Positions 62,879 to 64,000 of a DNA stretch of 64,000 nucleotides are shown in pieces. The stretch is from the NCBI RefSeq assembly GCF_002368415.1, contig NZ_AP018290.1, forward strand, positions 2,669,470-2,733,469, given 5' to 3'. Under the pieces are notes generated by a model that saw only the letters and a list, made by a program, of their open reading frames with translations, ran no database searches and was not told the origin of the DNA. The translations under genes were made by a program, and so were the position numbers. Every line of letters begins with the position of its first letter. The stretch's first letter is position 1. The DNA is from Calothrix sp. NIES-4105 (lineage in GTDB: Bacteria > Cyanobacteriota > Cyanobacteriia > Cyanobacteriales > Nostocaceae).

Positions 62879-64000
62879 TTAACAGCTAGTGGGAGTGCAA
62901 AACGCATTTGCTGAAATTGTTGCAGCACGAATTGCTTCAATGGGGAATTTTGGTGTTCGGTCAGCGTATAATAAACCGTTAGCTTCTTGGAATGTATCCG
63001 TGAATTGTGTGTAACAAAATCCACTGAACATCTCAATACTATTGACGGCTTCGAGTAAGGCAGTGTATTTCATTTGTAGCTCGCTGATATTGAAGGAGCG
63101 CTCATATCCCCAAACTTTATCTACATCCGGGTCGTCAAGAGGGGCATAAGCTATACCACCAAACTCGGTCAGCATAATTGGTTGCCCCTGATGGGCATAG
63201 TTGTCAAGTGTAAGGATACGTCCTCCGGGACGCTTTTGATTAAGCACATCTGATAACTTAACTTCTCCCCCATAACGGCGAGTTAGGTGTTCCGGTTTGG
63301 TGTCGTAGTCATGAATGGCGAGAATATCCGTATTTGTACTTTCCCAACCATCGTTACCAATTACTGGACGAGTTGGGTCGAGTGTTTTGGTTAAGTGATA
63401 CATTGCCAAAACGTAGTTTTGGTGAGCTGGCGTTTCTACGAGATTTGGTACTCCCCAAGATTCATTAAAAGGTACCCAAGCTACAATACATGGATGACTC
63501 ATATCTCGCTTTATGGCTTCAGTCCACTCGCGCGTCATCCGTTCAACAGCTTTACGGGTAAAACGATAGGCACTAGGCATTTCTTCCCAAACTAGTAACC
63601 CTAAAACATCTGCCCAATATAAAAAACGCGGGTCTTCAATTTTTTGGTGTTTGCGTACTCCGTTAAAACCCATTGCTTTAATAAGTTCTACATCACGCTG
63701 CAATGCCTCATCACTAGGTGGAGTCATCAGAGTATCCGGCCAGTAACCTTGGTCGAGAACCATTCGCAAATAATAAGGGCGCCCATTAAGCATAAATCTA
63801 TCACGCTGTACGTTTACCGCTCGCATTGCAGTATAAGATTTTACTTTATCTACCAATTGGTCTTGATACCAAACTTCGATAGAAGCATCAATTAACGTTG
63901 GCTTTTCCGGAGTCCATAATAATTCATTGCGGTAATCATCTATACCAGGGTCGCCAAGGGCAATTCGACGATTTATTTCTCCGCTTAACACTTCATAAGT
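62879..64000 (-). CDS. Glycoside hydrolase family 2 enzyme, C-terminal part (runs off window)
   Basis: The minus strand is open from the window edge to 62879; a GTG at 63991 is only an internal codon because upstream codons are also open. The 373 visible residues include the catalytic TIM-barrel of GH2 (beta-galactosidase/glucuronidase/mannosidase): [18 protein letters not shown], the acid/base in W-V-P-F-N-E-S-W-G and the nucleophile in M-L-T-E-F-G-G. The jelly-roll N-terminal domains would lie outside the window. No signal peptide can be judged. Sugar specificity is not evident. Confidence 0.9.
   Translation of the reverse strand, partial: TYEVLSGEINRRIALGDPGIDDYRNELLWTPEKPTLIDASIEVWYQDQLVDKVKSYTAMRAVNVQRDRFMLNGRPYYLRMVLDQGYWPDTLMTPPSDEALQRDVELIKAMGFNGVRKHQKIEDPRFLYWADVLGLLVWEEMPSAYRFTRKAVERMTREWTEAIKRDMSHPCIVAWVPFNESWGVPNLVETPAHQNYVLAMYHLTKTLDPTRPVIGNDGWESTNTDILAIHDYDTKPEHLTRRYGGEVKLSDVLNQKRPGGRILTLDNYAHQGQPIMLTEFGGIAYAPLDDPDVDKVWGYERSFNISELQMKYTALLEAVNSIEMFSGFCYTQFTDTFQEANGLLYADRTPKFPIEAIRAATISANAFCTPTSC

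Overview
The window is a piece of a cyanobacterial chromosome, most likely from a filamentous heterocyst-forming lineage (Nostocales). The evidence is psbZ next to ribH, a Tab2/Atab2 translation factor, a GUN4 protein, a glutamyl-endopeptidase-type S9 peptidase, a DHH-CBS-tRNA nucleotidyltransferase fusion, and many cyanobacterial short tandem repeats of the TGCTGAG / AGTTAGG type. Base composition is about 40% GC. The palindrome GGCGCC is strikingly over-represented (about 100 copies by eye against roughly 4 expected), CGCGCG is also frequent, and I saw no copy of the classical cyanobacterial HIP1 octamer GCGATCGC.

Layout. 1-11.5 kb: ordinary chromosomal genes (TPR protein, AraC regulator, ferric-reductase-like membrane protein, uvrA, S9 peptidase, GUN4) with a MITE and two small proteins. 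11.6-12 kb: a collapsed mazEF. 12.0-16.9 kb: an RND efflux operon (adaptor, permease) ending in an unlisted 35-residue membrane peptide. 17.1-22.5 kb: MITEs, Tab2, the tRNA nucleotidyltransferase fusion, psbZ, ribH, tRNA-Gly(GCC). 22.7-25.1 kb: ankyrin protein and an aspartic-protease pair whose first gene is a fused tandem duplication. 25.4-32.7 kb: a three-gene operon of a dynamin-like GTPase, an Hsp70/SrfB-like ATPase and an unknown protein. 32.9-35.2 kb: a hybrid histidine kinase.

35.4-56.1 kb is a defence and mobile-element island. Its core is a class 1 DISARM system on the minus strand in the order drmD, drmMI, drmA, drmB, drmC. It is heavily remodelled. drmC is broken by a frameshift and by a deletion that fuses it to the tail of a toxin gene. 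The 5' ends of both drmMI and drmA are duplicated upstream of the intact genes. A multi-hairpin REP-like element (three copies) lies beside these duplications, and a Y1 (REP-associated) transposase sits between two of the copies. Orphan antitoxins, an Rpn-like nuclease-family protein and several decayed toxin-antitoxin genes are interspersed. A broken TacA-type antitoxin gene at 36.2 kb and a broken GNAT toxin gene at 55.1 kb lie on the same strand on either side, so the island may have split one TA locus.

56.2-64 kb: glmS, an AAA ATPase-nuclease fusion, an ABC transporter permease and Tat-exported binding protein without an ATPase, and the C-terminal part of a glycoside hydrolase family 2 enzyme that runs off the window.
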